From NCBI GenBank assembly GCA_029706075.1, contig JAINUG010000007.1:6015501-6079500 (forward strand): 64,000 bases of DNA. The letters run 5' to 3'. The notes beneath the pieces were generated by a model. It searched no databases. It worked only from the letters and a program-made list of their open reading frames with translations, and was not told where the DNA came from. The translations under genes were made by a program, and so were the position numbers. Source of the DNA: Aldrovandia affinis. Lineage: Eukaryota > Chordata > Actinopteri > Notacanthiformes > Halosauridae. This document shows, one piece after another, positions 9,579 to 20,857 of the stretch (within the stretch, counting starts at the first letter, position 1; each line of letters opens with the position of its first letter).

Positions 9579-11053
9579 CAGCAGGCTCTGTTTTTATACC
9601 CTTCATAAATATGAACAAAAGAGATCGTATAAAATAAACTATATAAGTAATGAGGTATACTTTATGCTCAAAGAATTATAATGCATTAGCACGAACCACA
9701 ATGGAACCACATCATTTTTCCCCAGAAAAATCAAGAATCACAAATATTCACACCCTTGCTATCAGTACTTTGTGGTTCCTTCCTTGGCCATTACAACAGC
9801 AAGTAGTCACCTGTCGTATGAGGTTATGAAACTTCTTGGGGGGGATCCTCCTTCTTGGATTGACGTTTGTGGAGTGCTGTTTTGAGTTCAAACCACAAAT
9901 GTTCAATTGGATTAAGGGCTGGAGACTGAGCCACAACAGGACATTGATCTTGTGCTCTGTTAACCATTTCTTAGTTTCTTTGGACATGTTTGGGATTGTT
10001 GTCTTGTTGGAAGCTCCATATGCGGCTAAGGTGTAGCTTCCTGGCAGAAGGAACAAGGTTTTTGGACAAAATGTTTTGGTACATGCTGGAGTTCATGGTT
10101 CCATCTATTAATAAGGGCCCCAGGGCCTGTGTATGCAAAACAACCCCAAAGCATTAAAGATGCACCACAATGTTTCACCGTAGGCATGAGGTGCTTTTCA
10201 ACATTACTTGCATTCTTTGGACACCAAACATAACACTGATGTGCATGTCCAAAAAGTCACAAGACACGATTCCAATTGTAGTTCAGATGTAGTTTGACTA
10301 ATTCAAATTCAATTCTTTTTCGGTGAATTGTCTTCAAAAGAGGCTTCTTTCTTGCAACTCTGCCATAATGCCATTGTCACGTAGGCATCGTTGAATGGTA
10401 GCTTTAAACACCTTGTAACCCCAAGATGCCAAGTTGTTTTGGAGATTTTTAACTGTGCCCCTTAGACTCATTTTTGCCTCTCAAACCATCCGTCTCACTA
10501 CACATGGGGGCAAGATAGACTTGTGCCCTCTATCTGGCAGGTTCACCACTTTTCCATTGGCCTTAAACTTCCTAATAATTGACACAACAGTGGAAAGTGG
10601 TATCTTTTAACTTTTTCATTTTTTGTCGCCATCTCCTGATCTGTAGAGATAAATAACTTTTAGTTTGATGCTTTCAGGGAGTTCTTTGCTTTTCACCATG
10701 ATGATGGCTGACCACAGTATTTCAAACGTGTGTTCCTTTTGAATCCCAAGGGAAATAGGAAACCATTGTAGGCCACTGTATAGTTCCATAACCTTCCAAT
10801 GAAATAAGTTGTATATTTATGAAGATTTGTTTTTGTTGTATTAAATAGAATAGTTAGGGGTATGAATAATTGTAAAAATATATATCATTAATAAAAAACA
10901 AATAGTTTTTCTGAACAATTGTATTAGTAATTTAGATTTGGAATTTTCTGCATATTTTGAGCATAAAATATACCTTATTACTTATATAGTTTATTTTATA
11001 CAATCTCTTTCATTCATCTTTATAAAGGGTGTCAATTAAAATGGAGCCTACTG
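9579..11053 (-). mobile_element. Tc1-like transposon, full length (family T1)
   Basis: A complete 1475-bp element between TA sites (9577-9578, 11054-11055). Both ends carry an inverted repeat of about 95 bp. The plus-strand left end begins CAGCAGGCTCTGTTTTTATA and the right end, in reverse, begins CAGTAGGCTCCATTTTAATT. The transposase is on the minus strand and heavily decayed; its C-terminal block [10 protein letters not shown] is readable at about 9880-9910. Long TIRs distinguish this family from T2. It split a small tandem array. Confidence 0.88.
9790..10720 (-). pseudogene. Tc1 transposase relic (family T1)
   Basis: Minus-strand coding remains. A block with ASNKTTIPNMSKETKKWLTE near 9960-10020 leads to the [10 protein letters not shown]-like C-terminus near 9900. 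Upstream, scattered Tc1 blocks run to a start region near 10700 (reverse strand ATGGTGAAAAGCAAAGAACT, i.e. MVKSKEL). Frames and stops interrupt it throughout. The gene order and direction agree with the plus-strand relative at 1-439. Confidence 0.65.
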
Positions 11054-11500
11054 TATATGGTAAATATGAATATATATGGCAGTAAGCAAAATGAGAAGAG
11101 CATTCCTCCATCAAAAAACATGAATGGGTATTTAATAAACAACATACAATAAAAATATGCTACTGAACCACTTTGTGGGTTTGGCCCGGCCTCTCATTTG
11201 AGTCACATTTCAAAAACATGTCACAAATCAAAAACATTTCCAGAGTAGCCTTTTTTCACTTGAGGAATATTGCCAAAATTAGGGGCTTCCTGTCATTAAT
11301 AGATGCAGAAAAATTGGTACATGCCTTTGTTACATCTAGATTAGATTATTGCAATGCATTACTGTCTGGCTGTTCCAATACCTCACTCAATATAACTCGT
11401 ACAGAATGCTTCTGCAAGGATCCTGACTAGAACAAAGTATGAGCACATTAGTCCTGTGTTAGCGTCACTTCACTGGCTTCCTATAAACTACCGTGTAGAC

Positions 11501-13967
11501 CAGACCTGGGCATTTTACGGCCCGCGGGCCGCATGCGGCCCTTTAGTTGACTCTGACCGGCCCGCGTAAGGTTCATAAGAAATTACAAAATAAACGTATT
11601 TTCTTATTTTACCTCATGCGTGGATTGAATGTGCATTTCTTTTATTTTGAAGTTGTGTTTTTTTACGTCGCGCATAGGTACATAAGGTACGTAAGTGATG
11701 CGTGTTACTGAATTGACGTTGTCGCAAGCAGGTTACAGGTGCCAAGATGACTTTCACCCCCAAAATGTCGACTAAAAAAAGAAAGGTAGATGCTGAATGC
11801 AGGGTTTTCAAGAAGACATGGACTGCTAAGTATTTATTTACTGAAGTCAGAGGTAAAGCGGTGTGTTTGGTTTGCGGAGACCAGAGTGCCGTGTTCAAGG
11901 ATTACAATTTGAGTCGACATTACGAGACGAAACACTCGGAGAAATTTAAAAACTTGAATGATGCTGAAATGGCGCGGATATCGGAAGATTTGGTAGCTAA
12001 GCTACAAAAGCAACAAGGGTTTTTTACCAAGCTTCACACATAGCCTACAGGGATGCAGCAACCAGGACCAGCTTTGTAATATCCCACAAAATCGCTAAAA
12101 ACAGTAAGCCATTCACAGATGGAGAGTTTGTAAAAGAGTGCTTGGTGGACTCTGCAGCACTAATATGTCCTGAAAAAAAAGAAGCATTTGAGCAAGTCCC
12201 GCTGTCCAGGCACACCGTGACGAGAAGGATCGAGGACACTGCGGGAAATTTGGAGCTTCAGCTGCAACGTGAAGTGGCACATTTTGACTTTTTCTCCTTG
12301 GCTTTGGACGAGAGCTGTGATGTCCGTGACACAGCCCAGTTACTTGTGTTTGTCCGTGGGATAACGGACTTCAAGATTACGGAGGAGCTGGCAGCAATGC
12401 GCTCAATGAAAGGGACAACGACAGGGAGCGATCTGTTCACGGAGGTAAATGCATGCATGGACACACTGGGACTGAAATGGGACAGACTGACGGGTGTCAC
12501 AACGGACGGTTGTCCAAATCTAACAGGGAAAAATGTCGGGCTGTTGAAACGTATGCAAGATAAAGTGACTGAAATCAACGCAGATCAGAAAGTGGTATTT
12601 TTGCATTGTATTTTACATCAGCATGTGTTGTGCAAGTCAGTGCTTAAAATTGACGATGTGATTGATGTTGTAACTAAAATAGTAAACTTCATCAGAGCAT
12701 GAGCATTGAATCACAGGCAGTTTGTTGCACTTTTAGAGGAGCACGAGACTGAACATAGTGACATCAGCTATCACACAGCTGTCCGATGGCTCAGCCTGGG
12801 CAAAGTGCTAAAAAGAGTCTGGGATCTGAAAGCAGAGATCCAAGAGTTTTGTGAGAAGAAAGGCAAAGACATCCCAGAGCTCTCAGATGAGAAGTGGATG
12901 GCAGATTTTGCATTTGCTGTTGATGTGACTGCACTGATGACTGCACTGAACACCAAACTGCAAGGCAAGGGCCTTTTCGTCCATGAAATGCACAACCTGG
13001 TGAAGGCTTTCATGACGAAGTTACAGTTTCTTTCAAGGCAACTGGAGAGCAACAATCTCACTCACATGCAAACACTGAAAGAAGTCACCCCATCAGATGA
13101 TAATCTCTGCAGGTACTCATCTATGTTAGGAGCACTGCATGGTGAGTTTTCAAGGCGATTTGAAGATCTCAGAACAATGGAGAGTGAAATGCACTTGATT
13201 TCCTCTCCATTTACCTGCAATGTGGATGATGCACCTAGTGATGTCCAGCTGGAACTCATTGACCTGCAGTCTGATGCAGTACTGGCAGAGCACTTCAAGT
13301 CACGACCACTGCTGAAATTCTACTCTTCTCTTAAGCAAGAGAAGTTTCCAAACATGAGGAGACATGCTCAGAAGATGTTTGTTCTCTTTGGCTCTACCTA
13401 CATATGTGAACAAACATTCTCAGTGATGAAGTTTAACAAGTCCAGGTACAGATCCTCTCTCACTGATGATCATCTGTCAGCTGTGCTTCGCATCTCCACC
13501 TCAGACATTCAACCTGACTTTGATGTACTTGTTAAAGACCAACAGAGACTAGATTTATCTCACTGAACAAGAAAAACACAGAATGAGTGATGAGTGTGAA
13601 TGTGATTAAACTACAAATGTAGGCATCATTATTTTCTAATATGATGTATCTTACTGAATGTGGCTGAAAATGGTCACTAATATAATGAATCAAAAACTGT
13701 ACAAATGTTCACATTTTGTTAACCATTGTTTTGGGAAATTTTATTGAGTAAATGTCATTTTTTCTAAGACAACCTCTCTTTCATTGCTCAATTATAATAT
13801 TTACTCTTACCAGTCTTACCAACTTATCAAAACAATGCTATTTACTGCTTTATATAAAGAAACACAATTCATATTATGCAGACTTTAGTTCAGCCTTTCG
13901 GTCCGGCCCTCCATAATATTTTCTTGTTCTCATGTGGCCCCATGTAAAAAATAATTGCCCACCCCTG
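11501..13967 (+). mobile_element. hAT (Charlie-like) transposon, full length
   Basis: A 2467-bp element with perfect 8-bp target duplications GTGTAGAC at 11493-11500 and 13968-13975. Terminal repeats are CAGACCTGGGCA at the left and, in reverse, CAGGGGTGGGCA at the right. The subterminal regions carry the GGCCCGCGGGCC palindrome. One transposase gene covers 11747-13566. The site duplication is flawless and coding damage is slight, so the insertion is comparatively young. It sits inside the Rex1-like LINE and thus postdates it. Confidence 0.95.
11747..13566 (+). pseudogene. hAT transposase with BED finger (GTF2IRD2/ZBED-like)
   Basis: About 600 codons. An N-terminal BED-type zinc finger (CLVCGDQSAVFKDYNLSRHY then ETKH, residues ~45-70) is followed by a typical RVEDTAGNLE-like linker, the RNase-H-fold core (LALDESCDVRDTAQLLVFVR; TDGCPNLTGKN; LHCILHQHVLC) and the C-terminal dimerisation block YICEQTFSVMKFNKSRYRSS. 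The family underlies the domesticated human GTF2IRD2 C-terminus. Two lesions are visible: a one-base loss near 12035 shifts the frame, and a TGA at 12700-12702 replaces what is probably an Arg codon (CGA to TGA, CpG decay). All other motifs are intact. The start ATG at 11747 has a second Met (MSTKKRK) six codons later. Confidence 0.9.
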
Positions 13968-14989
13968 GTGTAGACTATAAGGTACTCCTCTTAACTTATA
14001 AGGTTATGCATGGACTTGCACCATCTTATTTGACTGATCTACTTCATCCCTACAATCCCCCACGTTCGCTTCGTTCACAAGATGCAGGCAACTTGGTAGT
14101 CCCTAGAATATAAAAAAATACAGCAGGTGGCAGAGCTTTCTCCTATAGAGCTCCTTTACTGTGGAACAGTCTACCCGTCTCTGTGAAGGAGTCAGACACG
14201 ATCTCAATTTTCAAGTCTAGGTTAAAAACACATCTCTTTAGTCTTCCTTATAGTCATTAGGTGCAGATGTGGAGGGGGCATAGCAATAGAGCCTTCTGGT
14301 GCAATGAGCTATCCTTACTGTCACCAATCATAAGTGATGATCCGCCCCTATCAGGACTGCTGATGATGTGGTGGGATGGTCTCTGAGTGCCCTCATGGCT
14401 GCGTGCTCCCTGTGCCACTCACCTAATTAGTTATGCTGCCCTAGATTACTTCTGCTGGTGCAAAAGTGTTATCACTCTACTCTTTCCCCTGATCCGGTGT
14501 GACATTTATCATAGTCATAATTGCACTTTTCCTCTTTTCTCCCCGGCTTCGTGGCACCTGCCCGGAGCTCATCTGCCCCAGACTCAACCCCTGCCATGTG
14601 TTAGCCGGATGCCGCTGGCCCGGACCCTAGCTGCTGGTTCCATCCCCCGCCCTGCCCTGGTATCTGGAGGGATGAGGTCCACCCCACCCCTACACTTAGG
14701 ATGCCGAAGAATGCCCTTTCGGTGGTCTGTTAAGCCTCATGAGCCTCAAGGACTATTTGTTTTTCTCTGTATCTTCCAGGAGTTCATCCATCTCAATCAC
14801 CTTTTAAGGGGTCAGGGAATAATTTTCCAGTTTCCCACATTGGCTCTAATGGTTTTCAGTTTTTTTATTCCCTCTGGAAAATGCCAACTCTGAAGTGCTG
14901 TGTGACAACCTGTTTGTAAATGGCGCTATACAAAAATAAAGATTGATTGATTGATTGATTGATTGACTGAAAGAGACTATTCTGGATAT

Positions 14990-15350
14990 ACAGGCGTGTA
15001 GCATGCGAGACAACCAGATTTTTTCAGGAATTCCAGAAAACACATCCAATGACCCTGAAAAACTCATTAAAGAATTTATACAAACATCCCTGAAACTAAA
15101 GCCAGAGATGGTTAAAGAAATAACCTTTCACCGTATGCACCGTTTATGAGGAAAAAACACCAACAACAAACACCAACCCAGGCCTATCATCGCCAAGTTC
15201 GAACATTACAAATATAAACAACTTGTTAAAAGCAAGGGAAGGGAGCTGAAAGGAACAAACTATGGTATCAATGACCAGTTTCCGCAGGAGATGGAAAAAA
15301 CTGTTTCCAATCAGAAAACTATTTTTGGGGGAAGAAAACGCACTGTTCAT
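14990..15350 (+). pseudogene. L1 ORF1p C-terminal half
   Basis: Encodes GIPENTSNDPEKLIKEFIQT, then PRPIIAKFEHYKYKQLVKSK and RELKGTNYGINDQFPQEMEK, the RRM and C-terminal domain region of vertebrate L1 ORF1 RNA-binding protein. A stop interrupts near 15147. The segment ends where the minus-strand Rex1-like insertion begins. Confidence 0.75.
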
Positions 15351-15351
15351 A

Positions 15352-16745
15352 TGAAATCAAATCACATTTATTTGTATAGCGCTTTTCACAAATGCATTGT
15401 CACAAAACGTTTAACAGAAGGGAACCCAGGCCTAGACCTCCCCCAAAAGCAAGCCTAAGGCGACAGTGGCAAGGAAAAACTCCCTTGATAGGAACCAGAC
15501 TAAAAGGGGGGGGGAGCCCATCCTCTTCTGGCCGGCACATGGTGTGTCCAAAAAAGACTGTATCATGGTCAGTCCAAGGTGACTCAGGGCTGGATGACTT
15601 TGCACCTCTGAGTTAGGTAGTCGGTGGGGGGGCTAAACCACGTGAAGGGGGTCCAGATCCAGGGACTGGGGTAGGCGTGGGGATGAGGGTTTGATGGGGT
15701 GGAAGAGAACATGCAGTCAGAAAAGAAAAGCAGTGCTATAGCCAGTAGCATTATGTGAGAGCAGGGGAGCACAAACATAGGAAATATACAGATAGCCCCG
15801 ACAGGTGTAAACTATGGCAGCATACCTATTAGGAGAGGGACAGAGAATACACGCAGCCATGAGAGTTCCAAACCATCCACACCCGATCAAGGATAGCCAG
15901 CCTAACAGTGGTGGTAACACGTTGAGGAGGTGACAGTATGGAGGGTTTCTCACTCCATAAGACACTAGGGCACAGCCATTTCTCCATCTAGACTATGTTT
16001 GGCAGTAGGCTAGGCTGAAAAGATATGTTTTTAATCTAGACTTAAAAATTAAAACTGTGTCCGAATCCCTAACATACTTTGGTAAACAGAGGAGTTCTAA
16101 AAGAGAAGGCTCTACCACCAGCTGTGCTTTTAAAAATTCTAGGGAGTAATAGATGGCTGGCTTCTTGTGAACGAAGCAGTCATGTTGGCTTATAAGGGAT
16201 CATCATTTTGGTCAGACATATAGGTGCAAGTCCGTGCACTGCACTGCAAGTTAGCAGCAGTACTTTATAATCAGTCCGATATTTAACAGGAAGCTAATGT
16301 AGTGATGCTAACACAGGAGTAATGTGCTCATAATTCTTAGATCTAGTCAAAATACGTGCCACTGTACTCTGTACTAGTTGAAGACTCTTAACAGAGCTAC
16401 TAGAGCAGCCAGATAATAAGGCATTACATTACAATAGTCTAGCCTCGATGCATTTGCATCCTCTAATGACAGAAATTGCCTAATTTTAGCTGTTTCTTAG
16501 GTGAAAGAAGGCCACTCTGGAAGTGTTTTTAATATGAGCGTCAAATTTAAGATCCTGATCAATAATAGAACCAAGGTTCTTGACCGTCAGACTTGATGCA
16601 ACCAGGCAAACACCTGCATTTAACTGCAGATCCAACTTGTTTCTGAATTTTTTGGGGCCCAAGACCATCATCTCTGTTTTATCTGAATTCAAAACCAGGA
16701 AGTTTACTGTCATCCAATTATTTATATCAGAGATACAAGCCTCTA
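15352..16745 (-). mobile_element. Rex1-like LINE (family C), 5'-truncated
   Basis: Minus-strand LINE. Its 3' end on the plus strand starts with AAATCACATTTATTTGTATA then GCGCTTTTCACAAATGC. A 3' untranslated region of about 1 kb follows, and an RT C-terminal piece at 16486-16713 reads VLNSDKTEMMVLGPKKFRNK, then VKNLGSIIDQDLKFDAHIKN. A plus-strand relative of the same 3' region is at 27246-27895. It interrupts the L1 between ORF1 and ORF2. Confidence 0.8.
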
Positions 16746-17081
16746 ACTGAGTGAGTTCATAGTAGATAAGCAGTTATATCATGACAAGGGTGTCACCCCC
16801 TGGCTGTTCTAAATTATATGTAAAAAGCGTTAGCCCGCTTGTGCTGTGTACAATGAGCAAAACAGACTGAACCCTGTAGCAAAAATAACCCTGTGCTAAC
16901 CCACTATGCACCTTAACTTAAATCCTGTTGTTGTCATTTGTTTGTTTCTCTGTCATGTCAATGTTTTGTGTGCCCATTCATTTATCTATGTACTGACTAT
17001 GTCCATGTCTTGTATGTCCACCTAAATTGTTTCACACTGATTTAATTGCCTATATGTCTTTGTCTATGTATCCAGGCATCC

Positions 17082-18699
17082 ATGTCCATATTGTTTTGGG
17101 GGAATTGTCAAATAACATTGAGAGGGAAATGTAATGTTTATTTTTTTACCACAGGCAAAGAAAACAAACATTTTAAATCACCTAATCAAGTTACAGGCTG
17201 ATATATGTCTATTACAAGAAATAGACAAGAAATAGACAAGAAACCCCTCAGAATCGGAACATCAGAAATGAAAAACTTCACAATTTAATCAAGTATATTC
17301 AGCAACCTATAATTCAAAGAAAAGAGTCATCTCAATTTTGATACACAAAATAATACCACTAATCCACAAAAATACCATTGCTGACCCTGAAGGGTGGTAC
17401 ATTATTATCAACGCCTCCATCAATAACAATAACATTACCATTGCAAGCATATACGGCTCCAATAATGATGATCCCTCCTTCTTCCACACATTTTTCTCAT
17501 CATTAACTGATCTCACAAATTCAACAATAATCATTGAAGGTGACTTTAATACAATCACAAATCCAGCTCTAGACAGGTCAAGCATCTCAGGTAATTCCAT
17601 AAATTGGCACTCTACAGAAACACAAAAACAATATTTGAGTGATTTTGGTCTTGGTGATAGTTGGTGACTGAAAAACTTATCAACAAGGGAATACTCATAT
17701 TTCTCACCCCTTCACCATTCTCTTGCATTGACTTCTTTCTTACCAGTAATTCAATTATATCTGATATATCTGATAGACGATAAACGATTCTCCGGAAATC
17801 TCATCCACATTACTCTGGGAAACGGCCAAAGTAGTACTGAGGGGGGTAAATAATTTCATACTCATCACATAATAAATTTTAAAAAAGGAACGGGAATTTA
17901 TAATAAATAATCTGGAACAAAAAATCTAACAAATGAATGACTCTTATGCTAATAATCCCACAGAACAAATTCAGATCGAAATCAGAGAATCCAAATTTCA
18001 ATTAAATTATATCATAAATAAAAAACACAATTCCTGATACAGAGACTGAGGCATTACAATTTTGAACATCATAACAAATCTGGAAAACATCTCGCAAACC
18101 AGCTCAATCCTGAATAATATAGACCTCCTAAAACTTAGCAAAGAACAAGCAGATTAATTGAATACACCATTAGCACCCAATGAATTTCAAAAAGCACTTT
18201 ATCAGATGCAAAAGAACAAAGCTCCAGGACCTGATGGCTTGCCTGCTGAATTCTTTGCATCACTGGATGCGGAAAAGGGATTTGATAGGGTAAACTGGAA
18301 ACATTTATTTGCAACATTTTACAAATTTGGTTTTGGAGAATCGTTAACGGTTTAACATCACAGAGCTTCACTTTGCACAGGGGAACCAGGCAAGGATGCC
18401 CACTATCTCCATCACTGTTTGCCCAATTTATTGAACCTCTCACTGCAGCAATACATCAAAACAACAACATAATGAGAATCCAAACCCCCAACACAAATCA
18501 CAAGATCAGCCTTTATGCAGATTATATATTACTCTACCTACAAAACCCATCAAACTCACTACAAGAAGCCATTCAACTCATAAATACATTCTCGGACATA
18601 TGTGACAACTCAATAAACTGGACCAAATACAAAGTTCTGCCACTGTGGAATGCCGCATCCCAAAAACCACCCCTCTGCTTCGCCACTGGTAACATTAAG
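17082..18699 (+). pseudogene. L1 ORF2 endonuclease and RT core relic
   Basis: The start is near 17082 (MSILFWGNCQ). An APE-type endonuclease segment at 17338-17667 includes IIIEGDFNTITNPALDRSS, the 'GDFN' catalytic block. RT follows: NKAPGPDGLPAEFF at 18216-18257, then a deletion, [30 protein letters not shown] at 18379-18440, and [11 protein letters not shown] at 18512-18543 where the usual YADD is YADY. The frame is open in pieces only. It is cut at 18699 by the 3.3 kb DNA element. Confidence 0.8.
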
Positions 18700-19223
18700 T
18701 GGGTCAGTGACGAATAAGGGTTTAAAAATGGGAAAAAAATTAATTGAGTTAAAAATGCGAATTTAAGCTCTTTCTACCTTCATTAGAATGTTATGTATAT
18801 GTTTCAACAAGTTTTGTTCTCTAAGAATTACATTTATACATTTTTATTATTAACAATTAGATTTTTCCATCAAAAATGTCATTCGGGATAACGGTAATAG
18901 ATTTTCGAATAATTTGGTTATTTATATTTATCAACGTACAATACTTAATAGATATCCATCGTTTGATAGCAACAAACATGTTGTGCTCAGGAAATCAAAA
19001 TTGTATCACAATTAATATCATAAATATAGGCTTTTCTACTTACACAGGCCCATTTGTCTATGTTTTCACCCAAAACGTAATGCTGAAAAGTGAAAAAAGC
19101 TGGGAAATGTCTAAAAATGCAATCTAGTAAAGGGGTTAAGATTATTGTTGCATCCTCAACTAAAGAAAATTGAATTATGGAATATTTCAAGAAAAATCTG
19201 TGTTATCCCGCCTGACTGACATC

Positions 19224-19239
19224 GTTATCCCGAATGACA
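19224..19239 (+). repeat. 16-bp subterminal motif (one of seven)
   Basis: An exact GTTATCCCGAATGACA. Other exact copies are 21206-21221, 21227-21242, 21580-21595, 21787-21802 and the reverse one at 18877-18892; 21387-21402 is a variant. They sit toward both ends of the 18700-21982 element and are absent elsewhere in the window as far as I can see. Confidence 0.8.
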
Positions 19240-19599
19240 TACTGTGAGATTCAGTGGGATGATCACGAAGTGTAGTCTCAGCAACAAAGATGTATCTAAA
19301 TAAGCATTCTATATTTAATACAAAGTGAGAGGCACTGGCAACTTGTCAAATTAAATGTAAATAATCAGTAGTGGGCAAACACTTACATTCATTACATTAA
19401 ACTTTATTGGATATTTTGCCTTAGTAAAACATTTTTTTAACATTTTAAAACACTAACCTAGCATTTTGAACACAACATTAACCATTTCATATACAGTAAA
19501 CACCTGCCATTGTAAAAAATATATCAAAATGTAGGCAACAGCAGTAGTGTAATTTATAACATTTTTAAGTCAGTATAAATTCATTAACATTCATTTTCA

Positions 19600-20085
19600 T
19601 ATCAGTTAACATTTTCATAAACACTGAAAAGTAGAACATTTTGATTGAATAAAATTGTCAACATGCTATCATCTGGAACGTTGCCTTAAAAATGGCTTCA
19701 TATTTTCTCTTGAATTAGGCTACATGGCCTTGTAACTAAAACATTAAAATACCTCATTTTGGGTGAGATCTTCCCATCTATTCCCTAATGATTCGAGAGT
19801 AGTAATTAGTCTAATCCATGTATTCTTCATAAACATTTTCATCATCAACACTGAAAGGTTGAACATTTTGATTGAATAAAATGGTCAGCATACTGTAGCT
19901 ATCATCTGGAATGTTGTTTTAACAATTGGCTTCTTCTTCTTCTTCTTTCGTGTATCGTCATCATATGTCCAGCTCCGTGTCGTGCAGCCACGCCCTCATC
20001 TATTGGCTTCATGGTATTGTAACTAAAACATTCAGTTAAAATACTTCATTTTGCGTGAGAGCTCCACATCTATTCTCTGTATTTA
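19600..20085. repeat. Diverged direct duplication, ~220-bp unit
   Basis: The block around 19615-19795 (CACTGAAAAGTAGAACATTT... TTGTAACTAAAACATTAAAA...) recurs at about 19845-20070 with many changes. The second copy contains an extra CTT-rich stretch near 19925-19950. It is internal to the unassigned element. Confidence 0.65.
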
Positions 20086-20379
20086 TTCTCTGTGGGTGGA
20101 GCAGACGCACATTTGAGTCACATCATCTCTTTGAATTTTTCCCAGTCCCGGCTGCATAGTTTTGAGCTGCGATTGGTGGATGGCTCTGAGATGACTGCTT
20201 GCACATCGGATATGTAGTAAAAGGTTATATCACGTTTCTGGCCACATAAATACGTTCTTTCCAGCAGTTTGTCTCATGCAGCTCACCTCAATTTCATTCT
20301 GCACCAGATGAAGAACTTAGCCGACAAAAGGTTGGTTATCATATCTCACAACAACAAATTTACCAACTAAATCTGTGTG

Positions 20380-20857
20380 GTTGTGCGTGGACTGCAGTGT
20401 TGAGTTTGAGCTTGTGGAGGCGGTCTCTTCAGATCCTTCTTGGTTGAACCGGGTGGAGTTTGAGCTTGTGGAGGCGGTCTCTTCAGATCCTTCTTGGTTG
20501 AACCGGGTGGAGTTTGAGCTTGTGGAGGCGGTCTCTTCAGATCCTTCTTGGTTGAACCGGGTGGAGTTTGACCTTGTGAGGCGGTCTCTTCAGATCCTTC
20601 TTGATTGAAGTCCACATCAACTGGATCATAGCAGTTACAATGGCTTCCTCCTTGGCTGCAAAAGCAGGACAGCTCTCTGTGACGTATCTTCCCGGGGTTT
20701 GTGAGGCAACCTGGTGTAGTTTCATGGTGCCTTTAACAACTGGCAACTGACTTGGCACTGCATCATCATGTCTACACACGTCATCTTCAGATATCCAGAA
20801 GTACCTTATAGTTGAGCTTGTGTTCTCCTGTAGTGTGCTGTAGAGATCCTTTGGGGT
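20380..20857 (-). pseudogene. Transposon-borne exon with Cys-rich motif and 18-aa repeats
   Basis: A minus-strand exon beginning after an acceptor (TTCTATTTATCCAG) at 20858. It encodes TPKDLYSTLQENTSSTIRYF, then WISEDDVCRHDDAVPSQLPV and VKGTMKLHQV. After a one-base frame slip near 20690 comes RELSCFCSQGGSHCNCYDPV, a Cys-rich block. It continues into an in-frame tandem repeat of PPGSTKKDLKRPPPQAQT. I cannot name the protein. The style resembles uncharacterised fish transposon-linked proteins with a 'VKGTMKxHQ ... SCFC' signature, which is an inference from memory. The reading on the opposite strand is a shadow. Confidence 0.5.
20402..20610. repeat. 54-bp minisatellite, ~3.9 units
   Basis: Unit GAGTTTGAGCTTGTGGAGGC... 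with period 54 (units start near 20402, 20456, 20510 and 20564). Three units are almost identical and the last is diverged. A multiple of three keeps the minus-strand frame open, giving an 18-residue basic, Pro-rich repeat. Confidence 0.9.

Larger units (their letters stand above)
11190..14965 (+). mobile_element. Rex1-like LINE (family A), split by a hAT
   Basis: A 5'-truncated non-LTR element. The reverse-transcriptase C-terminal part lies at about 11200-11500 (ISRVAFFHLRNIAKIRGFLS, SRLDYCNALLSGCSN). After the hAT insertion it resumes at 13976 with coding and about 750 bases of 3' untranslated sequence, ending in the ATAGCGC-type motif and a (GATT)n tail at 14940-14965. A close relative lies at 49921-51389 and a 3' fragment at 5593-6031. 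Tandem tetranucleotide tails fit the CR1/L2/Rex1 superfamily; the exact clade is inferred. Confidence 0.8.

Noticed and set aside
20402-20610. CRISPR-like array
   Set aside because: The 54-bp units are contiguous with no spacers; it is a minisatellite in a eukaryotic transposon.
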